From: Polytrichum commune
Lineage: Eukaryota > Streptophyta > Polytrichopsida > Polytrichales > Polytrichaceae
Direction of reading: 5' to 3'
Length of the DNA: 64,000 nucleotides
Assembly (NCBI GenBank): GCA_950295325.1
Contig: OX485805.1
Coordinates: 19,767,501-19,831,500 of the forward strand
A program made the translations under genes and the position numbers. The notes beneath the pieces are model-generated. The model ran no database searches and was not told the origin of the DNA. It worked only from the letters and a program-made list of their open reading frames with translations. Positions within the stretch are counted from its first letter, which is position 1. Each line of letters begins with the position of its first letter. Positions 11,875 through 24,197 of the stretch are shown here, piece by piece.

Positions 11875-13411
11875 TACTTTTTTTGGGTGGGTGGACCCTG
11901 CTTGAATGTAGGGCGAGGCTCCAATTCTTTTTCTTTCTTTTTTAAGACAGAATACCATAAAGCCAACACTAAAGTGAATCAAGAACCAAGGAAAATGCCT
12001 ATTTCAAGGGGAGGCAGATCCCCTCGGACGCGTAACACCGTCACAAAAGGAGTATCCAGGCTCTCATTCAATGGGATCCTATCCAATTTTATTTATTGTG
12101 CTTTGGTTTTTGACAAATGAAATATCCAACTTCAAAATAATTTAAGTTGGAGGTAATATAAAAAGTTGAAAGAAAAAATTTCCTTAAAACAAATTTTTAT
12201 ATTGGCTATGTCTGTAGGACAGAGACTATGCATCAACTTCTTCATTTCAAGAGCAAATTTCCTAACCACTTTGCGTTCACACTTGGACGTTACTTGCTCT
12301 TGTTATTTTTGGTCCACTTTATTTAAAGTGGATGTTAACTATAATTATATATGTATATGTATATATAGAACTATAATTGCTCCCTAAAATGCATTGAAAG
12401 AAATCTAGTTAACTATAGTTATTTCGACAGTTCTTGATTATTTATTCTAAAAATTTCAGTGATATCAAAATCCTTGACCAGCATTTGAGAAGAAGGTGCA
12501 CAAAATCCAAGAAAGGTTTGGTATAGTAAATAGCCATGGATTGGCATGAGCAAAGTGGACAACTATAATTATAGTCTTTCATAGTAAAGGACAGAGCCTC
12601 ACGGTTCTACCGTTTTCTTATATATATAGCACAAGCATGTCCAGCTAATCATGTGAATACTTGTTGAGCCACGAACCTTGTGCTCAATTTTGGTGATCAC
12701 CACACCCTTAACTTATAATCAAACGAGATAGGCCTGACTACACTAAAACTTCGAAGCAAATACTTACATAACTTGTTTCCTCTCCCCGGCACTTGGGCAT
12801 GTCTTCTCTGGTTGTATTTTGATTTTCTAATATTAAAATTGCATCAAATTGAAATTAAATATAAAAGTAAAATACTAAAATGCAATGTAAATCCAACTTA
12901 CTTTGACTACTACATAAAGTTCACCATATGACATTGGTAACTTTACTTGTAGTCGGTGTTGAGTTATTACAACGCAGTGACACCCACTACACTTACACTC
13001 GGACGCCCTTCAAGTTGAAGAAGTTTTCCACAACTCAAAGATTACGTACTCACACAAAAGATTACACAAGTCATTGCTCTTTTGAAGAAACATTCTCCAT
13101 CATCTCCACAGCCTTCCGTTGTCCGATCATAGTGGGCAACAAGTTCATCTTCCGCTGCTCAAGTTTTGGCACCAATTTGGCAACATGAAATTGTTGAGAG
13201 AAAGGACTCAAGGAGCGGAGGCAGAAATTTGTAAGTCATTGGCATCAGCTTTTGTTCTTGTGAAGGTTTAGGGGAGAAGCAAGTAAGATTTGGGGTTAGG
13301 GAGTTGGTGGAAGTGGAGGAAGTGGAGGATCCATGGTGGTGGGGAGGGTGGGGGAGGAGGAGGAGGAGGTTGGAGGAAGAGAAAGAGAAAGAGAAGAACC
13401 AACCAGGAGCC
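11875..13411. other. Gene-free stretch before the ATG18 gene
   Basis: AT-rich DNA with a short TA-rich patch near 12345-12370. Short ORFs here show no domains. The last 250 bases are G/A-rich (GGAGG runs at about 13300-13390), consistent with a promoter or leader for the next gene. No TATA box could be fixed. Confidence 0.35.
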
Positions 13412-16400
13412 ATGAGTGTGCAGACGGGAGGCGCCAGACGCCTTCTATACATGTCCTTCAATCAAGACAACAGGTTAGCTTAGCTTCCCTTTTTTATTGT
13501 ATCCTAGCCCTCATTGATGTCTGTGTATGTGGGGATTGAAGTTTTGGGGATGTTGTTTGTGAGATTCATTGATTGATTATTGATGATGGACTAAATAGGG
13601 TTGGTTGTGTTGTGTGGCATCGGCTTAGTTTCCCTTTTTCATTCCCTTGTCTTGATTGATGTGTGTGTATGTGGGGGATTGAAGTTTTGGGGATGTTGTT
13701 TCTGAAATTTTGATCGATTGATGAATGATGGACTAAATAGGGTTGGTTGTGTTGTGTGGAGCAGTTGCCTGGCGATCGGCAGCAAAGATGGATACAAAAT
13801 CTTCAGTTGCGACACTTGCAGCTGCTGCTATGAGCGATGTAAGCTTCCCGGTTCCCAATTTGAAAAAATATCAAATAGGGTTTATTGTCAGGTGTAGGAT
13901 GATCATAGGTTTAGGTGGTACAGAAGTCAATTTTGCTGCAAGAATTTGGCCTTGGCGCTAATGCTGTGGATGAATGTACTGCTATGAACGCAGAAGGTCC
14001 CCAGTGTCCAGTTTTCACAGAAAGATGCCAAATAGGGTTTATTGTCAGGTGCAGGATGATCATAGGTTTAGGTGGTGCAGAAGCCAAATTTGTTAAAAAG
14101 TTTGTCATGAAATTTTGATAGGGTTTATTGTCAGGGTTGCAGGATGATCATAAGTTTAAGTGATGCAGAGGCAAAAAATCCAAGAGAATATTGACCTTGG
14201 TGGTGCTAATGCTGTGGATGATTGAATGTGCAGCAGAAGGAGCGATAAGTGTGGTGGAGATGCTGTTTAGCACAAGCTTGGTTGCTGTGGTTGGAGCCGG
14301 TGAGCAGGTAGATTTTTCCTACTTTCGAGCACACAGCAGGGCTGTGTCAACATGGTGGTAATGTGGTCAGATTGGCAGAAATTAAGTTGTTGAGCAAAAT
14401 GTAGAATCGGGTATTCAGTAAATCTATTTTGTTTGGCAGCCGGCTCTCTCTCCACGGCGACTGAGTGTATTTAATACCACTTCGGGGACCATCTCAGCAG
14501 AACTCAACTTTGTATCATCTATTCTTGGTGTACGCATGAACCGGAAGAGGTACATTCAACCAGTTTCTTTTTCTATTGCTCACCAAAGATAAGGATTCTA
14601 CAATTAGGGTTCTACCTTCGTATGTGGTACTGAAGATAGATACTAAAAAACGCTGTTGTACCTTACAGCAGTTTGCAGAGCTGCTCGGTACGAAAAAGGA
14701 TGGTTCTCACAGATGTTGTTCTTGTCATGGGAACATGGGTGGGTTGCCAACAGGTTAGTAGTACTTTTGGAGAAAAAAACTTACATTCATGAGCTTGGCC
14801 AGCTGACCATCTTGGACACTATCGATACTGTTTCCAATCCCCGAGGTTCAATTCTGTGCACGTTTTACTATCTCAAGCATTTTTATTACATTCTTCAGAT
14901 AGACAAAATTAACAATGTATTCCTTCTCCTTTTATTGGTGTTGACATTCCATTCCCAATTGCGATAGCAATTTTTTTCAATTTTGTTTCTGTTTCCCTCT
15001 AGGGTGTGATTTTTAGCACTACACAGTCACAGTTTCTGCAATCATTATTTAACAGTTCTCCACATGACTTGCAATACCCCTGCATTTTGATATATACAAA
15101 ATTAAAATAGGTCCAAGTACCATTGTGGCTGCTAAGTCAACATTATAATGCATCTGAATCTTTATGCAGGCTTGTGTGCACTGTCACCAAATCAAGAGAA
15201 TTGTTATTTGGCATTACCTGCGAGCACCTCCACTGGGTTTGTATTGGTTTACGATGCTTTGGATCTTCATGCACTTTGTCAGGTATTAATATAAGAACCA
15301 TACGTATATATATTGCACTTAAATATGTTCTCACCATTGGTGGTATGCATGTTAGTTGTTGACCTGTTCAAGGATTTGTCTCATGGGTGTCAAAGTGCAA
15401 GATGGATCAGTCATTAACAACCAAGTTATTCTTCCTGCATAGGAAGTAGCCTTACCTTCATCACAGTGTAGTCTGATCTACTGCACTGAAGAATCTAACT
15501 GTTTGGCCTTGGCAGATACAAGCACATAAATCACCCTTAGCAGCAATGAGCTTTTCTTCAGATGGCTTGCTACTGGCTACAGCCTCTGATCAAGGGACTG
15601 TGATCAGGGTTCATAGTATACCCCAAGCTTCCAAGGTAAAAACTAGTGTTATATTTGTTTACACAAGTCCACTATTTTATTCTTGCTCGAGTGATGCCAT
15701 GTAATCCACAACATTGTGAAACTCTTGCAGGCATACACATTTCGACGGGGCAGTTATCCTGTTACAATTTACTCTCTATCTTTTGGACCACCTTCTCAAG
15801 TTCCACAACTTTTGGCCGCCTCATGCTCTTCGGGCACAATACACGTCTTCAAGTTGGGGTCTTGGTAAAGTCTCACCACTTGTTTTTCTAAATGTATGCA
15901 TCTTAGTATAATGAGAGGTGAAGCTAGGGAGCGGAGCATAGGGAAGAGTGGAAAGTCCTCATTTGGTGGTTATGATGAGTTAATAGTGGAGGGTTAGTGT
16001 TTTTTGTCAAGAACTTTTTGAGGATCAGACTGCCAGCATTGGAACATTTTTTATCCTCTAGCCTCTTCATTTTGCTTTAAAAATGTGCTGCTAATTGTAT
16101 GTTAGTGTGGTCACATTGTATCACATGAGTGCTTAAGTGCCTGAAACTTTCAATAATCACTACAGAAGAGTACAACTTCTGAATCAGTGGTTGAGATGTA
16201 TTCGCATGATAGAAATGGTCTCATAACTGATTGTGAGAACATCTCTATTGAATTGTCCAGGAATGAGGATTCAACAGGTGATGTGGGGCAAACAAGGTAA
16301 GAAGTGATAGGGTGTGTGGTATCCAGTCATGCATTCCTGTCTTAGCAATTTTTTTTGCTGCAACTTGATGCAAAATTTGTGAGATGGGGATGTGAGGCTC

Positions 16401-17028
16401 ATTACAAAGCTTTATGACCATTATAATTCATGGTTTCGATTTTGCACTATTAGCAATATTTCTAGTACTCTTTTTTGAGGATGTAATTCTCTGTCTAAAT
16501 GCAGCAATCGCACAGCAGCAGGGCTGCTGTCTGCAGTGATACCAGACTCAATGAGTGACATGGTTGATTCAGAGCGCTGTTTAGTCACTATTCGAAATGG
16601 ATCTCCTGCAAATATTCGCAGGTATGTTTCTTTGTCCTGGATTCTTATGTCATTCTTCTTAAGCCCAAACATATCTGCAAAATATGGCAAGCTTCATACA
16701 GGCGTTTGAGTATGAGGTTCTCATTGCTCTAGAATAACTGATTCAAAATCATCTCGACATTGGTTGCAGTCATTGTGCCATTGCAGAGCACCTGGACGAA
16801 GCTAGGGAAGATGGAGCACCACCCAGTTCTCCCAGCAATAACAGGTATAGTAATTCACCTTTGTTGTCCACCTCAAAAGCTGACACAAGACCTCTACATA
16901 GTGTGATCTCAATGTAATTTTTATCAAATTTCACAAGGGTTATGGATTTCGCATATTTATATCATGTTTCATTTCTCTTTAATTGCTCATGTGTCTCTAG
17001 AAACATGGTGCAGATCCTATTCAGATAA
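13412..17028 (+). CDS. ATG18: ATG18/WIPI-type PI3P-binding autophagy beta-propeller, frame problem at one junction
   Basis: Exons recognised: 13412..13473, 13765..13838, 14234..14307, 14440..14549, 14754..14845, 15170..15282, 15516..15635, 15731..15864, 16166..16296, 16505..16621, 16770..16844 and, tentatively, 16938..17028. Exons 1-8 join in frame (about 259 aa). They show family landmarks: [73 protein letters not shown], and the PI3P-binding FRRG at residues 219-222. By family knowledge it binds PI3P on phagophore membranes with ATG2. Splicing exon 8 (phase 2, ending TG) to the only usable acceptor of exon 9 gives TGA, so one base is missing or a micro-exon was overlooked. Exons 9-11 join each other in frame and hold an [10 protein letters not shown] motif. 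The last exon carries only a weak RVM..AYLYHV match to the usual final blade. It is either a functional gene with an unseen micro-exon or a recently decayed copy. Confidence 0.8.
13477..13762 (+). repeat. Tandem duplication in ATG18 intron 1
   Basis: Two copies of a unit of about 143 bp fill the intron. Both contain 'ggggattgaagttttgggga' (at about 13531 and 13674) and end with 'ggttggttgtgttgtgtgg'. The true acceptor (gagcag) lies just after copy 2; the equivalent site in copy 1 reads 'catcggc' and lacks an AG. Confidence 0.85.
13872..14160 (+). repeat. Partial tandem repeats in ATG18 intron 2
   Basis: The block 'atagggtttattgtcagg' followed by 'aggatgatcata' and 'tttaggtg' occurs three times, near 13875, 14034 and 14118. 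This makes most of intron 2 a degenerate repeat cluster. Confidence 0.8.
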
Positions 17029-18438
17029 TGGAGCTGCTTTAGGTCACATTGGTTATTGTCTTCTTTCGATGCTTGTTCATTTTTTTAAAGGATTGGCACC
17101 CCCCGCCTGATGTTATGGTGTCATATAAATACCTAGTGCCCCGTGCTTGGCAGTATGGATAATCCTCTATTTCTTATCTCTAGGGGTCAGGGTGTTGCTA
17201 GCTAAGGATGGCCCAGGAAGGATTAACCCTTTTGACCAGCTCCTTTGCAAATTGAAGCAAATATCTGGTGGTGAAAGGATTTATTTGAGTCCTCTTCATG
17301 ACTAGTTTTCACTCCTAGCCACAACTCACTTCTCAAGAGCTTGATACAGGTGTATGGTTACTTAGGATATAGATTCGTGCATATGCAAGGTTTTATTATT
17401 CTCTAAGAATCCATGAACCTATTGTCATTATCTTGGAGATGGTTTTCCAAGAGAGATTTATATAAATGCTCACTTCAACAATTGTGGGGTTAGTTTGTTG
17501 AAACTTATTTTGTGTCTTGTGGGCTCTGAATCAGGGCCAGAATTTTTGTGGTGACATCAAGTGGGTTTTTCCATGAGTGGTCCATCACAGTGGCACCAGG
17601 GAAAGAGAGCACGTGCACGTTGCAACGAGAAATTGCCCTGCTAAGCAGTGGCACATCAGACGAGATCTCGGCTCACTTTGTCTGATGTCTTTGCAGCCAA
17701 GAATTTGTAAATCCTGCCACCTTACTATTACAAGAGGCCATTAGAGCAATCGTCCTCTTTTAGCAGTGCAAGTGTCTATTCAACCAAATATTCGGTTTAG
17801 AACCTTAACATTATCAGAATTACTGCTTGATGTGCCAGGATTAGTGTCAATGCTGTGTCAAGAATATATGCAGTGGCTCATAAAATGGCTTTAGGTCTGC
17901 TCCTTCTTTCCACTCCCCTTTTCAAGACACCAATGTCAGCAGGTGATAGACATAACCCAGGATATCGCTGACAATCTTGAACGAGCTATGGTTTGTAGGA
18001 CTCAATAACGTTCTCAGTTGTACATATTAGGGAGCACGTTTGTAAAATTGAGTAGTTTGAAGTTACCATCCCCTCTTTTGAAAGCTGGGGGACTATCACC
18101 ATTGAAGTGACAGATTGGTATCTCACTTATTATAATTCCTGATCAATGGTGCCAAATATGGTGGAATGGATGTACTAGTGAATGGTTGCAGACCTTGGAC
18201 AACTCCCAAAATAACTATATTTAACTAAAAAAATTAATACATTTTAGGGAACAACTGTACTTAAATTGGAAAAATCCAAGTATTATTATATATTTGAAGA
18301 AGTTCGCCTCTTGATTTGCTTCAGTTGAGGGTCTTTAATATGCTTGGGCCAGCGAGGATCATCAAGAAGCGCCTTTATACGATCACTCCTTTGCAGTGAT
18401 GGGCTCTGGAACAACCTTCATGTACACCGACACAAATT
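17029..18438. other. Gene-free stretch after ATG18
   Basis: No protein domain, tRNA or rRNA was recognised. A 'GTGTTGCTAGCTAAGGATGG' patch near 17191 loosely resembles the last ATG18 blade but cannot be joined convincingly. Confidence 0.35.
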
Positions 18439-18441
18439 ACA

Positions 18442-18772
18442 CACTACACTCAAAAGGACATTTAGTTTTTGATACACTAAATATTTATGCATAAATGAAA
18501 TGTCAATAATCCTATGAAAGTAAGTAACATTAAATGTAAACTCAAAACACTAAATATCAACTATGGTAATATTTGGAAGTTACATGTTTGAGTTTAGTGT
18601 TAGTTAGGATATGAAAAAATTGCGAGTCCAGTGAAATCCATGCAGTAGGAAAGGTATCGGCACATTTATGTCTAACACTAATTGTCAAGAAACTAAAAAT
18701 TAGTGTTGAGCAAGGTAGGGTGGTAAGAACATTAAATGTAATCGAACACTAAATATCCTTTTTAGTTTAGTG
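18442..18772 (+). mobile_element. Non-autonomous CACTA-type element, copy 2, with 3-bp target duplication
   Basis: 331 bp, starting CACTACACTCAAAAGGAC and ending with the inverted counterpart ...CCTTTTTAGTTTAGTG. It is flanked by ACA on both sides (18439-18441 and 18773-18775). CACTA termini with 3-bp duplication define the CACTA superfamily. It is a full-length inverted relative of 3186-3503. No ORF. Confidence 0.8.
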
Positions 18773-18775
18773 ACA

Positions 18776-20484
18776 CTACAACACTACAACATAATTCCGT
18801 GAACAAGTTGCACTCAACTTTAGATAACTAGATATATTTATAGTTAACTACACTTTTTGACAAGTCAAATCGTCAACAACTATAGTTCCAAAAGGCAATT
18901 AGTTAACTAATGGTTGAATTAGTTGGTTAGTTGTCCAAGGTTTGTATGGTTGACTCCAATGGGACACAGAGCAAGTGGATCTAATTCTACTGCCAGCTAC
19001 CGGAAGCCCTATCTGTGTGTGTTTTTGTTGTGGATGAAGGTGTGATAGAAGGGAGTTGGAAATTTAGATTACTGCCATACGCCACATCCTGACTACCAAA
19101 AAAAGATTCCACAGTAAGTGTTCATTTCTTATTGAGTCGGCTCTCAAGTTTTTTAGATGCTCATTTGAACCCATGTTTGATTCAAGTTGTAGGTCTAGTT
19201 GTATTAACACCTTCAACTTTCATGGAGTGCTTGTGGTTCTACATAAGCTTCAATGAGCATTTCGTAGTTGAAGTTGAGATCCCCAACCATGCTAAATTTT
19301 GGCACAGTAGGATGTTAGCCTTCTCTTTTTTCTACTTGGTTTGGATGCAATTGGTCTCAATTGGATGCAATCGATAAGTTGTTTTTATGGTCAGGTGAGT
19401 GATACATCAGGCAGAAGGTCTTTTAACTTTGGTTGAAAAGGAATAGGTAATACATGTTGCCTGAAGCTAAAATGGCCATGTATTGTCCACCTATCAGCAC
19501 TGATTGTCACATGTGATACCTCTATTGTTAGCCACTAAAGAATTTGGCAGTGTCCAAAGAGAGTTTACTATGTACTCCGTCTCTCCAACAGATGCTGAGA
19601 TTCCAGAGGATTTTGAAGAGTAACTTGAATGATTCTCTAGAATGTCCACTTTTCTGCTTTTATTATGCCCTTTACATGAGGAACATGAACAAGGGGATGG
19701 ATGATTGAGAACCTGAAAGAATCTACAGCCTCCCGTCAAGCTCTACAAGTGGGTCCTCAGCATTTCAACTTGTCTATACGGACAGAGAGTTGAGTTCCTG
19801 TTTAAGAGGCATTACAGGGATGCGCATACATACACAGCATACCTTAACATGCAAGATGCTCATATACGTTGAATTGCCAGATTTTATCCTAAACTTGACT
19901 CTCACTTCTCAATTATGTATTCCTCCGACATAGAACATGAGTGGAATCGGAAGAGCGGTAAAATCCGGTCTGGAGAAGGAACTGTTGACATCCACTAAGT
20001 CCAAGGAATCCAGACTGATATTTATCTATCTACACATGCACACTGTTCCTAGCAAGCAAGATTCACATGCTTTTGTGCTCCCTGTTGCCAGCCTTGAAAC
20101 ATGGCCTGTGTTCAATCTTTTTGTTTCCACATTGACATGTTTCGACTTGCCATTGGAAGTTCTCCAATCGTGGATTCGTGCTGACGGAGAACTTTATATG
20201 TGAGTGATAAGTAAGAAGACTTTTTCGACATGGAACAAAGTCCTCGAGTACAATTGACACTCACCTTTGGCCATAATGGCCACAGAGTAGGCACCACTTA
20301 TATAACTTTGTGCCAGTCTGAGTTGAGTTACTTGCCATGGTGTATTATAACGTATATTAGTGGTCAAATAAAATCGTGCACTTGACTTATCTTGTACTTC
20401 TGGGTATGATGGCGAACTTGTAACTTACATTCGGTATGTGCATGCTACCTAGGCAACTTGTCACAAGATTCGGATTCTGTCCTA
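18776..20484. other. Unassigned region
   Basis: Contains short open frames (for example 19132-19377 and 19937-20203), none with a recognised domain or splice context. I see nothing else supportable. Confidence 0.3.
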
Positions 20485-21215
20485 CTGTTCTCCCTCTTTA
20501 GTATGACACTTTAAGGAAACACAAAAAAAGGGGTCATATTATCGAGGTGTTTGTCCTCTCATTAACATGACAAATGGCATAAAGTTGTCGTACTATTGAG
20601 GGAATACAAAAACAAGTAATTATGAGCCTACAAAACATAGACAATGAGTTTAAGCAATGTAGATGGTACGAAATAATAACTTATAACTCCAAACAAATAC
20701 AAACGTTCTCAAGAACTCTTGAAATAGGAGTCCAAAGACTTTTGGTGTTGCCTACCCAAGTTAGCAACTATCATCTTATCTAAACTCCCTGCTAACTTTT
20801 GAAAGCTAATAATCTCATTAACACCAAAATATGAAGAGTTCTCTAACAAGAAACTAGATAACAATGATGCATGTTGTTTAGCATCACTAAGCTTTACTAA
20901 GCTTCTCCGACATTTTACATGTCCGTTCTACACTAGTAACCCTAATTATCATTAAATTCCCAATGATAAGTGAAGTTCCCAAGTAGTTCCCAAGTGAAAA
21001 TGGACGTATTTTAGATGTACACAACATAGATGAAAGGAATTTTAGCATTAACTACCTCTTTAATATGACAAAACAAAGGTTCTAAATGTCGCATTATCGA
21101 GTGTCGTAGTTGTATAAAAGAGGGAGTTTTGAACTAGAATGTTTGGTCTCACAAAAATGCGTCGTAATATCGAGGGTGTCATATAAACGAGTGTCGTATT
21201 AACGAGGTTAGACTG
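20485..21215. mobile_element. Pogo/Tc1-mariner-derived MITE
   Basis: The right end 'aacgaggttagactg|TA' closely matches the right end of the transposase-bearing element at 34483-36281 ('atcaaggttagactg|TA'). The degraded left end 'TA|ctgttctccctc' matches the other terminus. TA dinucleotides flank both ends, as expected for a Tc1/mariner/pogo TA duplication. The inside holds recurring 'tcgtattaacgag'-like motifs but no transposase, so this is probably a deletion derivative. Confidence 0.7.
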
Positions 21216-23258
21216 TAGTGGATTTGCCATAATAGATGGAAAAAAATGGACTTTTGGAAGTTCATAAATTTGTTCATGGCAACATTCTCATTCATATCAC
21301 AACATTACTCAACATTAGGGTGTTGCACCTCTCGTGTTGAGAATTTTGGGAATTAAAAAAGAATTACTTTTCTCTTTTGTTGAGTCACCCTTGCAAAGTG
21401 AAAAAGTACTCAACCTAAGTATTGTTCACTTCCCAAAGGCAAACATACAATTAGGTAGCTCCCCTCATCTGACCCCGAAAATAATAATGATAAAATTATT
21501 GATAAAAATTTAACCTAGTTGAGTTGGGCAGCATCTTCACCTAGTAACTCGCAACTATGTCGAGATTTGTTGGTCAACTATAGGATATAGCATGCCATGA
21601 GTTATGGTAGCCATCCCTAGATAGTAAAGGAAACACACGCATAGGAATGGTATGATCAATATTCTATATGCATTATGATTATTACGAACATGAGATGCAT
21701 GTATCCAAGTTTGTATAAATAAAATTTGTCTATATACCAATAATTTCATGATGTTAATCGCAACGATCTTATACATGACCCAAGACATACATAATGAGTT
21801 CCTATATCTATTTTCCAATTATTTATGACTCAAGGAAAACTTAGAAGATTGCAAACATATGTATTACTGTATAATAAACCAAGCCCTTCAAACACACACC
21901 AAATGGCCTCAATAACAACTCAATCCCTACACCTTTTTTTCCCACAAGTGCACCATCTCTACATGGCGACACGTCCACACTAATATCAACATGCCCTAGT
22001 GTACTCCAATCATAACTATGCATCTCATACATCACGGGCCTCCGTAAGGTGTAACAAAGCACTTAAAGACATTTCAACCCCCACACTTATAAATGACGCA
22101 TCATTAGCCATATTGTTTATATCTTGCCAAACCACCTAGAGCCCACCCACTTATATTCATGGAATAAATTCCACATTCCTTAACACACACAACCTTAATT
22201 AAACTTCAAAAACCAATTAACTTGCCCAAACATGCACATACCTCCCCCCCCCCCCCCCCCCCCAAATAATTGATTAAATTGACATGAACCTCGGCTAAAC
22301 CTTGATCCTTTAAACAATCACCAACATTGTACATAAACACCCCTCCATGAACCACCAAATTAATCCCTTGCTAAAGTGAGCATCAACTTTGACATGCCCC
22401 ATGATTAACACCATGAATATATACATGTTAACATGTTATTTTACATGCCCCCCCCCCCCCAAAAAAAGTGATGTTATAGGCTTATTCACAATAAATCCAC
22501 CTTTGTTTGATCCTTAGTTGTTATATTTTGGATTTTACATGGCTTTCCTCAAGAGGAGGGATGAGCCGTACTAGCTAGTGAATCATAGTTTTCTTTGTTT
22601 TGTAAATTACATAATGGTTGAGGTAGAAGATCAATCTATTCACAAATGAGTAGTTGTGGTGAGAAGAACTTGTGCAAGAGATTCTTAATGACATCACAAT
22701 GTACCGTCCTGGCATCACAACGTACACCCCCCCCCCCAACACACACATGAAGTTAGTTGGGGAGAAAGGAATAAGTTGGAGGTTGTGGAGGTAACATTAT
22801 TCAGCGAAGTGACTAGGTTGGGTGGGGCCAGGAATATGTCATGCAAGGTGCTAGAGTTATATTTGATGGATGCTTGACCATGCATATTTAGCTTGATTAA
22901 CTCAGTTGAAGCACTGTCAATGAATATTGTTAGAAAGTAATGGCTAATGGAAGTTGAATAATGTTATGAAGGAGGTAGAAACGTGTTTAAAATAAATTGG
23001 ACCACGTGCTCAAAATATGATAATAGGTTCAATAATCAACCTAATTGGGTGGGGGGGGGGCTAGATGACCACTTAATGAGGACAAAAATCCTCACTTTGT
23101 TAGTGAATAAGACGTTCATATAATCTCTAACAATTATGAGGAAAGTGACTACAACCTTGATTTGGATTTGCTAACCATTGTGTATCAATTGAATGTTTCA
23201 TACCTTACGAGAAATAGGTCCGTCATAAAAAACAATCAATTCAACCCATATGCCTTAC
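21216..23258. other. Gene-free, homopolymer-rich DNA
   Basis: No genes recognised. It includes a run of 20 C at 22244-22263, shorter C runs near 22450 and 22729, and a G run near 23050. Short ORFs (21555-21818, 21841-22062) show no domain. Confidence 0.4.
22244..22263 (+). repeat. Poly-C tract (20 bp)
   Basis: An uninterrupted run of C; length may be unreliable in assembly. Confidence 0.95.
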
Positions 23259-24197
23259 GGCGGACATTAAACACCCCCCCCCAACACGAACTTTTCGGGG
23301 GAGGTAGATTCAGGAGGGGGCAACCCCACAAAAAGAAATCCAGATTTTGTGGACCCGACCGAAAACTTATGTTTGCCCACCCAACTTCGAAAACATCATT
23401 GCCCTTGCATTCTTGAAGGAGACTTATCCATAAATTCCATATTGAGTGCACTTCACCTTCGAGGTCCAAAATCCAACATATATGTTCACTTCCATTGAGT
23501 AAATAAGCAATTGACTGGAATTTCAATTTCAAAGTGAAACCGTCAACAAAGCATGTAATTAACTTGGAAGTCAAAAATATTACAAAACCCTCATTAGCAC
23601 TGAGGTTAAAGATTTTGTGGCTTACCATTGAAAGGGTCTTTGTCATTCTAAAATGGAACTATAATTTTGATTTTGATTTTTAGTATGTTAGATAATATAG
23701 TTGAGTTAATACCTTCTACTCTCTACTTTAAATACTTTGTGAAAGTAAAAGGTATTAACTAAACTATAATATTTAACATACTAAAAACAAAACAATAATT
23801 TTAGTTCCATTTTAGAATGACAAAGACCCTTTTAATGGTAAGTCACAAAATCTTTAACCTCAATGCTAATGAGAATTTTGTAATATTTTTGACTTCCAAA
23901 TTAATTACATGCTTTGTTGACGGTTTCACTTTGAAATGAAATCCTAGTCAATTGCTTATTTACTCAATGGGAGTGAACATATATATTGGATTGTGGACCT
24001 TGAAGGTGAAGTGTACTCAATATGGGATCTGTGGATAAGTGGCCTTCAAGAAATGCAAGGGCAACGGTTTTTTCGAAGTTGGGCGGGCATAAGTTTTCGG
24101 TCGGGTCCACAAAATCTGGATTTCTTTTTGGGGGGTTGCCCCTACCTGAATCTACCTCCCCTAAAAAGTTCGGAAGGGGGGGTGTTTAATATTGACC
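23259..24197. mobile_element. Hairpin Mutator-like (MULE) non-autonomous element A
   Basis: 939 bp in which the two halves are inverted copies over about 440 bp each, leaving a loop near 23700-23760. The ends read GGCGGACATTAAACACC on the left and GGTGTTTAATATTGACC on the right (a mutated complement). They are flanked by a near-identical 9-bp repeat, atgccttac at 23250-23258 and ataccttac at 24198-24206. Long terminal inverted repeats with 9-bp duplication are typical of Mutator-like elements. Open frames inside (23236-23646 minus; 23993-24484 plus) follow from the arms and show no transposase. Related elements: 38879-39545 and 50880-51279. Confidence 0.82.

Noticed and set aside
17191-17260. 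Possible last exon of ATG18 (VRVLLAKDG reading)
   Set aside because: The family continues with a tyrosine-rich strand that is absent here, and no phase-compatible donor/acceptor pair was found.
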